Assembly (NCBI GenBank): GCA_030532035.1
Contig: JAUNLX010000005.1
Span: forward strand, 1-64,000
Direction: 5' to 3'
DNA: 64,000 bases
Origin: Clostridia bacterium
GTDB taxonomy: Bacteria > Bacillota > Clostridia > Oscillospirales > Acutalibacteraceae
A program made the translations under genes and the position numbers. The notes under the pieces were generated by a model. The model was given only the letters and a program-made list of their open reading frames with translations. It searched no databases and had not been told where the DNA came from. Each line of letters opens with the position of its first letter. The stretch's first letter is position 1. This document shows, piece by piece, positions 33,373 through 41,666 of this stretch.

Positions 33373-33405
33373 AACCGCCTGCAAATTTGCGGGTGGTTAT
33401 TTGTA
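33373..33405 (+). terminator. Terminator of ytfI-ytfJ
   Basis: AACCGCCTGC (33373-33382) pairs with GCGGGTGGTT (33389-33398) using two wobble pairs around AAATTT, followed by ATTTGTAT. It lies only 12-19 bp before the rluB start, so read-through into rluB is possible. Confidence 0.6.
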
Positions 33406-33416
33406 TCTCGGAGATA

Positions 33417-34145
33417 ATGGCATTGAGGATTAACAAATTTTTATCAAACTCATTAAATGTTTCAAGGCGATTTGCAGATAAACTTATAGAAACAGAAGAA
33501 ATCTTCTTAAATGGCAAAAGGGCTGTAAGAGGAGATGATGTAAGTTTAGATGATGAAGTCGTATACAAAGGTAAAAAATTAAAGCTAAAAAATGAGAAAA
33601 AAATTTATTTGGCTTTGAATAAACCGCAAGGATTTATTACGACGATGAGTGATGAAAATGGTCGAAAATGCGTTAAAGATTTAGTTTCTGACTGTAAAAC
33701 GAGAGTTTATCCCATTGGCAGATTAGATCGTAATTCAGAGGGACTTTTGCTCTTTACCAATGACGGAGATTTTGCTAATTTGATGATGCATCCGTCTTCT
33801 CATATTCCGAAAACTTATCGTGTAACTGTTAAAGGCAAGGTAACCGAGAAAATTTTGGATCAATTAGAAAAAGGCATTATAATAGATGACCGAAAAACCT
33901 TGCCAGCGATAACTTTTTTAAATTCATATAAAAAGGGCATAAGCGTAGTTGATATAACGATTTTTGAGGGCAGAAACAGACAAGTTCGTAAAATGATGAA
34001 GTATTTTGATTTTGAAGTTTTAACGCTTGAAAGAATCAAATATGGGACTATAGAATTAAAGGACATTCCCCGAGGTAAGTATATAAAACTTACAAAACAA
34101 CAGATAAATGAACTTATTGATATGGCGAGTGATGGTGCAAAATGA
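33417..34145 (+). CDS. rluB: 23S rRNA pseudouridine synthase RluB family
   Basis: 242 residues from ATG 33417, with TCGGAGATA upstream. N-terminal S4 domain (LRINKFLSNSLNVSRRFADKLI), then the RsuA/RluB core with NKPQGFITTMSDE, catalytic Asp in YPIGRLDRNSEGLLLFTNDG and TIFEGRNRQVRKMM. RluB, RluE, RluF and RsuA are similar; position after scpB/ytfJ fits RluB. Confidence 0.88.
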   Translation: MALRINKFLSNSLNVSRRFADKLIETEEIFLNGKRAVRGDDVSLDDEVVYKGKKLKLKNEKKIYLALNKPQGFITTMSDENGRKCVKDLVSDCKTRVYPIGRLDRNSEGLLLFTNDGDFANLMMHPSSHIPKTYRVTVKGKVTEKILDQLEKGIIIDDRKTLPAITFLNSYKKGISVVDITIFEGRNRQVRKMMKYFDFEVLTLERIKYGTIELKDIPRGKYIKLTKQQINELIDMASDGAK

Positions 34146-35020
34146 TTAAAAGTATGACAGGTTTCGGTTCTGCGACTTTTCAAAATGAAGATTATGAAAT
34201 AAGCGTAGATTTGAAGAGCGTTAATCACAGATACTGTGAGATTTATATAAAAATGCCGTCTAATTATAGTGATATTGAAGACGAACTCAGAAAAATCATA
34301 TCTGAAACATTCAATCGTGGTAAATTTGAATGTTATGTAAAAATTGCCTGTAAATCTGGCGATGATATTGATGTTTCTCTAAATGAAAAAATTGTAGAAA
34401 AATATGTTGGCGCCATTAATGAATTAGAAAAAGAATATCACCTTAAAAATAATATAAAAATATCTCACATTATTGATTTACCGGGAGTTTTCAATATCAT
34501 TCAAAGTAAAAATGATGATGAAAATCTTAGAAAAAATATAATAGAGTCACTGAAAATTGCTTCAAATGAGCTTTTGAGTATGAGAATTAAAGAGGGAGAA
34601 AAGCTCAGTGAAGATATAGATGAAAAACTTGAAAATTTAATTTTAGTTTTTCAAAAAATTGAAGAAAAATCTGACGACCTTGTTGAAAAAAATCTTGAAA
34701 AATTGAAGCAAAAAATGTCTGATCTCTTGCAAAATACCAATTATGATGAAAACAGAATAATCACAGAAGCTGGAATTTTAGCAGATAGAGAATCTATTGA
34801 TGAAGAAATTGTTCGATTTAAATCTCATATAAATCAATTTAGAGATATGCTCAAATCAAATGAGCCTGTCGGCAGAAAAATGGATTTTTTAATTCAAGAA
34901 ATGAACAGAGAAATAAATACAATTGGCTCTAAAACACAAGATCTTGATACGGTCGCAAATGTTGTAAACTTAAAGTCAATGATTGAAAAAATAAGAGAAC
35001 AAATTCAAAATATTGAGTGA
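34142..35020 (+). CDS. YicC/YloC family endoribonuclease
   Basis: 292 residues. Hallmarks are MIKSMTGFGSATFQNEDYEI at the N-terminus, VDLKSVNHRYCEIYIKMP, and the C-terminal RPVGRKMDFLIQEMNREINTIGSK-type motif. YicC-type proteins have been reported as RNases acting on small RNAs. ATG 34142 overlaps the rluB stop. It precedes remA, the standard Firmicute order. Confidence 0.92.
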   Translation: MIKSMTGFGSATFQNEDYEISVDLKSVNHRYCEIYIKMPSNYSDIEDELRKIISETFNRGKFECYVKIACKSGDDIDVSLNEKIVEKYVGAINELEKEYHLKNNIKISHIIDLPGVFNIIQSKNDDENLRKNIIESLKIASNELLSMRIKEGEKLSEDIDEKLENLILVFQKIEEKSDDLVEKNLEKLKQKMSDLLQNTNYDENRIITEAGILADRESIDEEIVRFKSHINQFRDMLKSNEPVGRKMDFLIQEMNREINTIGSKTQDLDTVANVVNLKSMIEKIREQIQNIE

Positions 35021-35030
35021 TGAGGTTATT

Positions 35031-35282
35031 GTGCAGATATTAAAAGTTGGTTACGGAAATTTTGTAAATAAAGATAAGGTTGTTGCTATAGCTTCTGCCG
35101 ATTCTGCTCCCATTAAGAGAATAATTACACAAGCGAAAGCAAAAGGATTATTGATTGATACTACAAAAGGAAGAAAAACTGACGCTGTGATTATTGCAGA
35201 AAGCGGTCATATTATACTTTCGTATTTAAAACCAGAAGATTTACAAAAAGAATTTTCTGATAAATCGGAGGCGAAGAATTGA
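35031..35282 (+). CDS. remA: RemA-like DNA-binding regulator (DUF370)
   Basis: 83 residues from GTG 35031, after GATGAGG; an in-frame TTG at 35013 would extend it into yicC but does not fit the family length. RemA features: VGYGNFVNKDKVVAIASADSAPIKRI and IDTTKGRKTDAVII. In Bacillus RemA oligomers activate biofilm matrix and osmoprotection genes. The stop TGA overlaps the gmk start. Confidence 0.9.
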   Translation: MQILKVGYGNFVNKDKVVAIASADSAPIKRIITQAKAKGLLIDTTKGRKTDAVIIAESGHIILSYLKPEDLQKEFSDKSEAKN

Positions 35283-35854
35283 TGAAAGGTTTTCCGCTAA
35301 TAATATCTGGCCCCTCTGGCTCTGGAAAAGACACTTTAATAAATGAGCTTGTAAAAAAAGATCTTGGAATAATAACATCGACTTCTTATACAACGAGAAA
35401 AGCCAGAAAAGGCGAAACAAATGGACAAGATTATTTTTTCGTAGATGAAAAATCATTTCGTAAAGCCATTGATAATGATGAAATGATTGAATATGTTAAA
35501 TATGAAAACAATTATTATGGCACACCAAAATGTTTTGTCGACGAAAAAATAAAAGAGGGAAAAATTGTTATTCTCAAAATAGATGTTGTCGGAGCCGATA
35601 GAATTAGAAAGCTTTACAATGACTCAGTAAGCATATTCATTATGCCGCCATCTCTTGAAACCTTGAAAGAAAGACTTGTAAATCGCAATACTGAAAAAAA
35701 AGATGAAATTATTTTGAGATTGGAAATTGCAAAAAAAGAAATTTTGAAAAGTAGCGATTTTGATTATATAATAGTAAATAATGAGCCGGAAGAAATGGTA
35801 GATACGGCAGTTAAGATAATCAATGCACACAAAAAAATGAATGAGGGGAAATAA
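35282..35854 (+). CDS. gmk: Guanylate kinase
   Basis: 190 residues from ATG 35282, with CGGAGGCG upstream. P-loop GPSGSGKDTLI (family usually GKGT), TTRKARKGETNGQDYFFV and the GMP-binding YVKYENNYYGTPK are present. It converts GMP to GDP using ATP. TTG 35279 is an alternative start one codon earlier. Confidence 0.94.
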   Translation: MKGFPLIISGPSGSGKDTLINELVKKDLGIITSTSYTTRKARKGETNGQDYFFVDEKSFRKAIDNDEMIEYVKYENNYYGTPKCFVDEKIKEGKIVILKIDVVGADRIRKLYNDSVSIFIMPPSLETLKERLVNRNTEKKDEIILRLEIAKKEILKSSDFDYIIVNNEPEEMVDTAVKIINAHKKMNEGK

Positions 35855-36052
35855 ATGTTAAATCCAGATATTAAAAAATTGATAGACAAACAAGAAATAA
35901 ACAGATATGCACTCGTTACCGGAGTTGCAAAGAGAGCAAGACAAATTGCGTCAGATGCTGAAGATAAGGATATGATTTTACAGGACAAACCAATTAGCAT
36001 GGCGCTTCAAGAATTAATTGATGATAAATATTACATAATTTTACCGCAATAG
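35855..36052 (+). CDS. rpoZ: DNA-directed RNA polymerase omega subunit
   Basis: 65 residues. Matches omega: INRYALVTGVAKRARQIASDAE, then KPISMALQELIDDKYYI. It helps assemble the RNA polymerase core. GAGGGGAAATAA precedes the ATG. In other Firmicutes coaBC often follows; here priA follows after 10 bp. Confidence 0.92.
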   Translation: MLNPDIKKLIDKQEINRYALVTGVAKRARQIASDAEDKDMILQDKPISMALQELIDDKYYIILPQ

Positions 36053-36062
36053 GAGGCAGACG

Positions 36063-38462
36063 GTGGACTTTATCGAAACTGTAGGTGTTTATGTCGAAAA
36101 TACTTCTTTTGGTTTTGACAAAAACTATACATACAAGGTCCCCGAGTATCTTGCAGATAAAATTTTTATAGGACAGAGAGTCTTTGTACCTTTTTCAGCT
36201 TCAAATAAAAAGAGGCAGGCAATTATTACAAAAATAAATCCTGAATCTTCTTCGAAAAAGCTAAAGGAAATTTTTGATTTGATTGACGAGCAGGCTATTT
36301 TAAATGAAAATCAACTGAAGCTCGCAGAATTTATCAAAGAAAGGACTTTCTGCTCTTTTTTTGATGCAGTCAAATTACTTATTCCGATTGGAATTTCTGA
36401 AAAAATAAAAACTTTTTATTCTCTTTCGGAAAAAGCTTATGAAAAAGACAGTGAAATTCTTGAAATAATAGCAAAAAATAAAAAGATAAGTCTTGAAGAT
36501 TTGTCAAAAGCATTGAACTTGTCTGAATCTAAAACGAGGACAAAATTAAAAAAATTTATAGATGAAAATTATATTATAGAAAGCTTTGTCAGTATTAGAA
36601 AAGTTGGCGATTTAAGTAAAAATTTTTATGAAATAAAATCTCAAGATTTAACTTTGGAAGAACTTTTATCTTATGCGACAAGCAAAGCACAAAAATCTGT
36701 TTTAAAATTTTTATATGAGACAAATGGAGCTTTTGAACGAGATATTTTAGAATTTACTTCTGTAACCAAAACAGTTTTGAAAACTTTGCTTAAAAAAGAT
36801 CTCATCATTTCTACACCAGAGGAAGTACTCAGAAAACCCTATATGCCAAATTTAAAAACTTTAGACAAAGATTTTAAATTAAATGACGAACAGCAAAAAG
36901 TATATGAAAATATTTTAGCTGAATATAGAGATGATAAACCACATGTTTCTTTAATTTACGGCGTAACGGGTAGTGGAAAAACTCATGTTTTTTTGAAACT
37001 TATAGATGAAGCTATTGAAGATGACGGAGGAATTATCGTAATGGTTCCCGAGATTTCTCTTACATCTCAACTTCTAAGTATATTTAAGTCGAGATATGGT
37101 TCCAAAGTTGCAATTTTACATTCTGCTTTGTCAATCGGCGAAAGATTAGATGAATACAAGAGGATAAAAAGGGGCGAGGCAAAAATTGTTATTGGTACTC
37201 GCTCTGCAGTCTTTGCTCCATTTGATAAAATAAATCTCATTGTTATGGACGAAGAGCATGATGATAGTTATAAATCGCAGTCAACTCCTAAATATGATAC
37301 AAATACCATAGCTAAATATTTAGTAAATAGAGATAAATCACTTTTGATTTTATCTTCTGCAACGCCCGATATTGAAAGTTATGCAAAGGCAAAAAAGGGC
37401 ATTTATTCATTTAATAAAATTACAAAAAGATTTTCTAAGCTCGATTTGCCCGAAGTTATCAAAGTAGATATGCGAGGCGTCTATGATATTTTTAGTCCCA
37501 TTCTCGTAGAAAAAATAAATGAACAGCTTGAAAAAGATCATCAAGTTATTCTACTTATAAATAGGCGTGGATTTAATACCTTTATTAGATGTGAAGAATG
37601 TGGCGAAGTTGTGCTTTGCCCAAATTGCTCTGTTGCTATGACTTATCATAGAGCTGGCAAGAAATTAATGTGCCATTACTGTGGTTATACGAAAGCATAT
37701 ACAGAAACTTGTCCTAACTGTAAAGAAGAAAGTTTAATATATTCAGGTGCCGGTACTCAAAAAGTCGACTATGAAATAAGTAATCTTTTCCCCGATAAGA
37801 GTATATTGAGAATGGACTCTGATACTAAAACTTACGGAGCTTCTTTTGAAAAGAAAATGCAAGATTTTAAGGACGGAAAATATCAGATTTTAGTTGGCAC
37901 TCAAATGGTTGCCAAGGGTTTAGATTTTGAAAATGTAACTTTAGTTGGTGTTTTATCTGCGGACAAGCAAATGTATGACGACGATTATAAAAGCTCGGAG
38001 AGAACTTTTGATTTAATAACACAAGTTGTTGGTAGATCTGGTAGAGGAAAATTCACTGGAAAAGCGATAATACAGACAATGTCGCCAGAAAATGATATAA
38101 TTAACTATGCTGCCAATCAAGATTATGAAGCTTTTTTTAATCGAGAGATTAAAATAAGAAAGGCTATGATTTATCCTCCATTTTGCACAATTTGCAAAAT
38201 TGATTTTTCTGCCAATAATCCTGAAAAAGCTCAAAGAGCAGCAAAGGCAATGTTTTCATTGCTTTCAGATAACTCAGATATGATAATTTTTGGTCCTATT
38301 GAAAAAAGAATTTTTAAACTTCACAATAAATATAGGTATCAAATTTTGATAAAATTCAGAAACGGTAAAAAACAGAGAGAAAAATTGAAAAAAGTTTTTG
38401 AAACATATTACTTAAAAAAGGAGGCAAGGGGAGTTGTAATGACTCCAGATATAATAAAATAA
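36063..38462 (+). CDS. priA: Primosomal protein N' (replication restart helicase PriA)
   Basis: 799 residues from GTG 36063 with AGGAGG 6 bp upstream. N-terminal 3'-end-binding domain, a winged helix, helicase motifs (YGVTGSGKTHVF Walker A, LIVMDEEHDDSYKS, GTRSAVFAPF), and paired zinc sites CEECGEVVLCPNC and CHYCGYTKAYTETCPNC in the middle, then VGTQMVAKGLDFENVTLVGV. It reloads the replisome at stalled forks. Confidence 0.95.
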   Translation: MDFIETVGVYVENTSFGFDKNYTYKVPEYLADKIFIGQRVFVPFSASNKKRQAIITKINPESSSKKLKEIFDLIDEQAILNENQLKLAEFIKERTFCSFFDAVKLLIPIGISEKIKTFYSLSEKAYEKDSEILEIIAKNKKISLEDLSKALNLSESKTRTKLKKFIDENYIIESFVSIRKVGDLSKNFYEIKSQDLTLEELLSYATSKAQKSVLKFLYETNGAFERDILEFTSVTKTVLKTLLKKDLIISTPEEVLRKPYMPNLKTLDKDFKLNDEQQKVYENILAEYRDDKPHVSLIYGVTGSGKTHVFLKLIDEAIEDDGGIIVMVPEISLTSQLLSIFKSRYGSKVAILHSALSIGERLDEYKRIKRGEAKIVIGTRSAVFAPFDKINLIVMDEEHDDSYKSQSTPKYDTNTIAKYLVNRDKSLLILSSATPDIESYAKAKKGIYSFNKITKRFSKLDLPEVIKVDMRGVYDIFSPILVEKINEQLEKDHQVILLINRRGFNTFIRCEECGEVVLCPNCSVAMTYHRAGKKLMCHYCGYTKAYTETCPNCKEESLIYSGAGTQKVDYEISNLFPDKSILRMDSDTKTYGASFEKKMQDFKDGKYQILVGTQMVAKGLDFENVTLVGVLSADKQMYDDDYKSSERTFDLITQVVGRSGRGKFTGKAIIQTMSPENDIINYAANQDYEAFFNREIKIRKAMIYPPFCTICKIDFSANNPEKAQRAAKAMFSLLSDNSDMIIFGPIEKRIFKLHNKYRYQILIKFRNGKKQREKLKKVFETYYLKKEARGVVMTPDIIK

Positions 38463-38923
38463 TGGCTTATAGAAATATAGTTACTGAGGGAGATTCAATT
38501 CTCAAAAAGAAGAGTAGAAAAATAGAAAAAATTGACGATAGAACAAAAACCTTAATCGACGATATGAAAGAAACAATGTATAAAAATGATGGCGTTGGTT
38601 TAGCTGCAGTTCAAGTCGGAGTTTTAAAACAATTATTCATAGTTGATATAGGAGAAGGAATTTTTATTTTTATAAATCCTGAAATTGAAAAAGTCAGTGG
38701 CGAATGTCTTGACAATGAGGGTTGTCTGTCCTTTCCGGGAAAGACATACCAAGTTAGAAGACCAGAAAAAATTAAAGTAAAAGCCCTAAATGAAAATGGC
38801 GAAGAATTTGAACTTGAAGCAGAGGGACTTTTTGCAAGAGCAATTTGTCATGAAAACGATCATTTAAACGGAATTGTTTTCTTAGACAGAGTAAAAATGG
38901 AGGATCAGGATGAAGAACGATAA
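38462..38923 (+). CDS. def: Peptide deformylase
   Basis: 153 residues. Motif 1 GVGLAAVQVG, motif 2 NEGCLSFPG with the metal Cys, motif 3 CHENDHLNG with both metal His residues and the catalytic Glu. Motif 3 is usually HExxH with HEIDHLDG; the Asn variants leave catalytic residues intact. It removes the formyl group added via fmt, which overlaps it by 14 bp. Confidence 0.95.
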   Translation: MAYRNIVTEGDSILKKKSRKIEKIDDRTKTLIDDMKETMYKNDGVGLAAVQVGVLKQLFIVDIGEGIFIFINPEIEKVSGECLDNEGCLSFPGKTYQVRRPEKIKVKALNENGEEFELEAEGLFARAICHENDHLNGIVFLDRVKMEDQDEER

Positions 38924-39821
38924 GATAAATATCGTTTTTTTTGGCACACCTGAATTTGCTTTAACATCGCTTGAAAATTTGTATTTTGACGAAAAGATTA
39001 ATATATCTGCCGTTGTCACGAAACCAGACGCACTCAGAGGCAGGAAAAAAATATTAACTGAAAGTGTTGTTGCAGCTTTTGCAAAATCAAAAAATATTCC
39101 CACTTTGAAACCTGAAAAAATGAAAGATGAGAACTTTTTATCTGAGCTAAAATCTTATAAAGCTGATTTTTTCGTGGTTGTCGCATATGGTAAAATTTTA
39201 CCCAGACAGATTTTAGATATGCCCAAATATGCAACTATTAATTTACATGGTTCTCTATTGCCGGAATATAGAGGGGCAGCACCAATTCAATTTGCTCTGT
39301 TAAATGGAGACACTGAAACCGGCGTTACTACAATGATTTTAGATGATGGTATGGATACTGGAGATATGCTCTTAAAAGAAGAAATATCAGTTGATATTGA
39401 CGACGATTATTTTTCTCTATCGGAAAAACTTGCGAATATTGGTGCAAATTTATTAAATAATACTCTCAAAAATTTTGAAAATATTGTTCCTGAAAAACAA
39501 AATAATGAAAAAGCTACTTATACAAGGATTATTGAAAAAAAAGACGGAGAGTTGGATTTCAATAAAAGCATTTTAGAAAATTATAATAAAATAAGAGCAC
39601 TTTCAATGTGGCCAGTTGCTTATATGGATTTTCGTGGAAAGACTCTTAAAATTTTTGAAGCTGATTTTGAAGAAAAATCAAATACGGTTTTGGGAGAAAT
39701 AAAAATGTCAAAAAATACTATGGAAATAGGATTTAAAGACGGTATTTTGATTCCAAAAATAGTTCAACTACAAGGCAAAAAGAAGATGAATATATCGGAT
39801 TTTGTAAACGGGAACAGATAA
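38910..39821 (+). CDS. fmt: Methionyl-tRNA formyltransferase
   Basis: 303 residues. Formyltransferase domain with VFFGTPEFALTSLENL, the SLLPEYRGAAPIQFALLNGD loop and TGVTTMILDDGMDTGDML; C-terminal OB domain starting near YTRIIEKKDGELD. GGAGGATCAGG precedes ATG 38910. It formylates initiator Met-tRNA, partner reaction to def. rsmB, which often follows fmt, is not present; 62 bp separate it from rlmN. Confidence 0.94.
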   Translation: MKNDKINIVFFGTPEFALTSLENLYFDEKINISAVVTKPDALRGRKKILTESVVAAFAKSKNIPTLKPEKMKDENFLSELKSYKADFFVVVAYGKILPRQILDMPKYATINLHGSLLPEYRGAAPIQFALLNGDTETGVTTMILDDGMDTGDMLLKEEISVDIDDDYFSLSEKLANIGANLLNNTLKNFENIVPEKQNNEKATYTRIIEKKDGELDFNKSILENYNKIRALSMWPVAYMDFRGKTLKIFEADFEEKSNTVLGEIKMSKNTMEIGFKDGILIPKIVQLQGKKKMNISDFVNGNR

Positions 39822-39883
39822 ACCTTAGATTGACAAAAAAGCCTAATTCAAGTACGATAAATTGATTATTTGAAATTTTTAAT

Positions 39884-40930
39884 ATGGGAAAAAACACAAA
39901 AATAGATTTACTTTCTATGCCATTTGACAAGCTTTTGGATTATTGCGCCGAAAGAGGTTTGAAAAAATTCAGAGCCACTCAAATTTTCGACAGATTGCAT
40001 GTAAAAAGAAATACGGATTTTAATGAATTTACCGAGCTTTCAAAAGAGTTTAGAGAGAAATTAGAAAAAGAATGTAAAATTACAAAGTTAGAGAGCGTTA
40101 GAGTTCAAAAATCTCAAAAAGATCAGACTACAAAACTGCTTTTTAGATTAGAGGACGGATATACTGTTGAATCAGTTATACTTAAATATAAATATGGTTA
40201 TACAATATGTTTATCCACTCAAGTAGGTTGTCGAATGAATTGCGCATTTTGTCTTACTGGAAAAGACAAATTTGAACGTAACTTGACAGCTGGCGAAATT
40301 TTAAGTCAAATTTACAAAGCAGAAGAAAAGTTAAATATAAATATCACTCGCCTTGTACTTATGGGAATGGGAGAACCATTAGATAATACTGACAATGTGC
40401 TTGATTTTATTAAAATAGTCAGCGACCATAGGGGTAAAAATTTAGGACAACGCAATATCAGTCTTTCAACTTGTGGAATTGTTCCTGAAATTATGCGTAT
40501 GGCAGAAGAAAATATTCCTTTTAATCTTGATATTTCGCTGCATGCTTCAAATAATGAAATTAGAAATCAGATTATGCCAATAAATAAAAAATATAATATA
40601 GAAGATTTGATTTCTGCCGCTGAATATTTCAAAAAAACAACTGGAAGAAGAGTGACGATTGTCTATTTGCTGATTGGAAATGTAAATGATTCCGATAAAA
40701 ATGCAAAAGAATTAGTTGACTTAATAAAGGGAAAAAAATTTCATGTAAATTTAATTCAATTTAATGAAAATGAAAATTTAAATTTCAAGAAAAGTAAAAA
40801 TTTGCATAAATTCGCTGAAATTTTACTTGAAAATGGTATTACGGTAACTACCAGAAGAACTTTAGGAGAAGATATAGACGCCGCTTGTGGCTTGCTCAGA
40901 CGATCATTTAATGAGGAGACAGTGTATTGA
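39884..40930 (+). CDS. rlmN: Dual-specificity 23S rRNA/tRNA adenine-C2 methyltransferase RlmN
   Basis: 348 residues, radical SAM. The [4Fe-4S] motif is CRMNCAFC in VGCRMNCAFCLTG, preceded by STQ; LMGMGEPLDN and NISLSTCGIVP follow, and TVTTRRTLGEDIDAACG near the C-terminus carries the catalytic Cys. It methylates A2503 of 23S rRNA and A37 of some tRNAs. No clear SD; TTTTTAATATGG surrounds the start. Confidence 0.94.
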   Translation: MGKNTKIDLLSMPFDKLLDYCAERGLKKFRATQIFDRLHVKRNTDFNEFTELSKEFREKLEKECKITKLESVRVQKSQKDQTTKLLFRLEDGYTVESVILKYKYGYTICLSTQVGCRMNCAFCLTGKDKFERNLTAGEILSQIYKAEEKLNINITRLVLMGMGEPLDNTDNVLDFIKIVSDHRGKNLGQRNISLSTCGIVPEIMRMAEENIPFNLDISLHASNNEIRNQIMPINKKYNIEDLISAAEYFKKTTGRRVTIVYLLIGNVNDSDKNAKELVDLIKGKKFHVNLIQFNENENLNFKKSKNLHKFAEILLENGITVTTRRTLGEDIDAACGLLRRSFNEETVY

Positions 40931-41652
40931 GAATAGTTGCGAAAACTGACATCGGTAAAATAAGAAAATCAAATCAAGACTCTTATGCTGCGGGAGAATT
41001 TCCGTCGGGTGTTGCTTGGGCAGTTGTTTGCGACGGTATGGGAGGAGTAAATGGTGGAAATATTGCCTCATCTATGGCGGTTAAAATAATTTCCGAAGAA
41101 ATTACTTCCATGTACACTAAAGATATGAGTGACGCTGCATTTAAGACTATTTTGTTTAATTCTATAAAAAAAGCAAATCGTCAAATTTACGATTACTCAA
41201 TTAAAAATAAAGATTTTGCTGGAATGGGCACAACAGTAGTTGTATGTATTGTAAAAGAAGATAAAATGCTCATAGCCCATGTGGGAGATAGTAGAGCATA
41301 TCTTATAGACGAAGATATAAAACAGATAACGAAAGATCATTCCGTTGTTCAGGAATTAATTGAAACAGGAGAAATTACTCCGAAACAGGCAAAAACTTTC
41401 CCGGGAAAAAACATAATAACAAGAGCCGTTGGTGTTTCCTCGGAAGTAGATATTGATTTTTCAGTTTATTCCTTTGATGAAAATAAAATTTTACTTATGT
41501 GCACAGATGGTTTATCTAACTATGTAGAACCGTCTGATATAAAAAAAGTAACAGAAAATAGCGATTATTATGAATATGCAGATAAGCTTATCAATGTCGC
41601 AAATAAAAATGGTGGCGGAGATAATATAACAGTTATAATCATTGCTTTATAA
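40927..41652 (+). CDS. prpC: PP2C-type Ser/Thr protein phosphatase
   Basis: 241 residues from TTG 40927, which overlaps the rlmN stop and has GAGGAGA upstream. PP2C signatures include TDIGKIRKSNQDSYA, VVCDGMGGVNGGN, AHVGDSRAYLI and LLMCTDGLSNYV and NGGGDNITVIII, supplying the metal-binding Asp residues. It dephosphorylates targets of PrkC, encoded 14 bp downstream. Confidence 0.94.
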   Translation: MRIVAKTDIGKIRKSNQDSYAAGEFPSGVAWAVVCDGMGGVNGGNIASSMAVKIISEEITSMYTKDMSDAAFKTILFNSIKKANRQIYDYSIKNKDFAGMGTTVVVCIVKEDKMLIAHVGDSRAYLIDEDIKQITKDHSVVQELIETGEITPKQAKTFPGKNIITRAVGVSSEVDIDFSVYSFDENKILLMCTDGLSNYVEPSDIKKVTENSDYYEYADKLINVANKNGGGDNITVIIIAL

Positions 41653-41666
41653 ATGAAAGGTGTAAA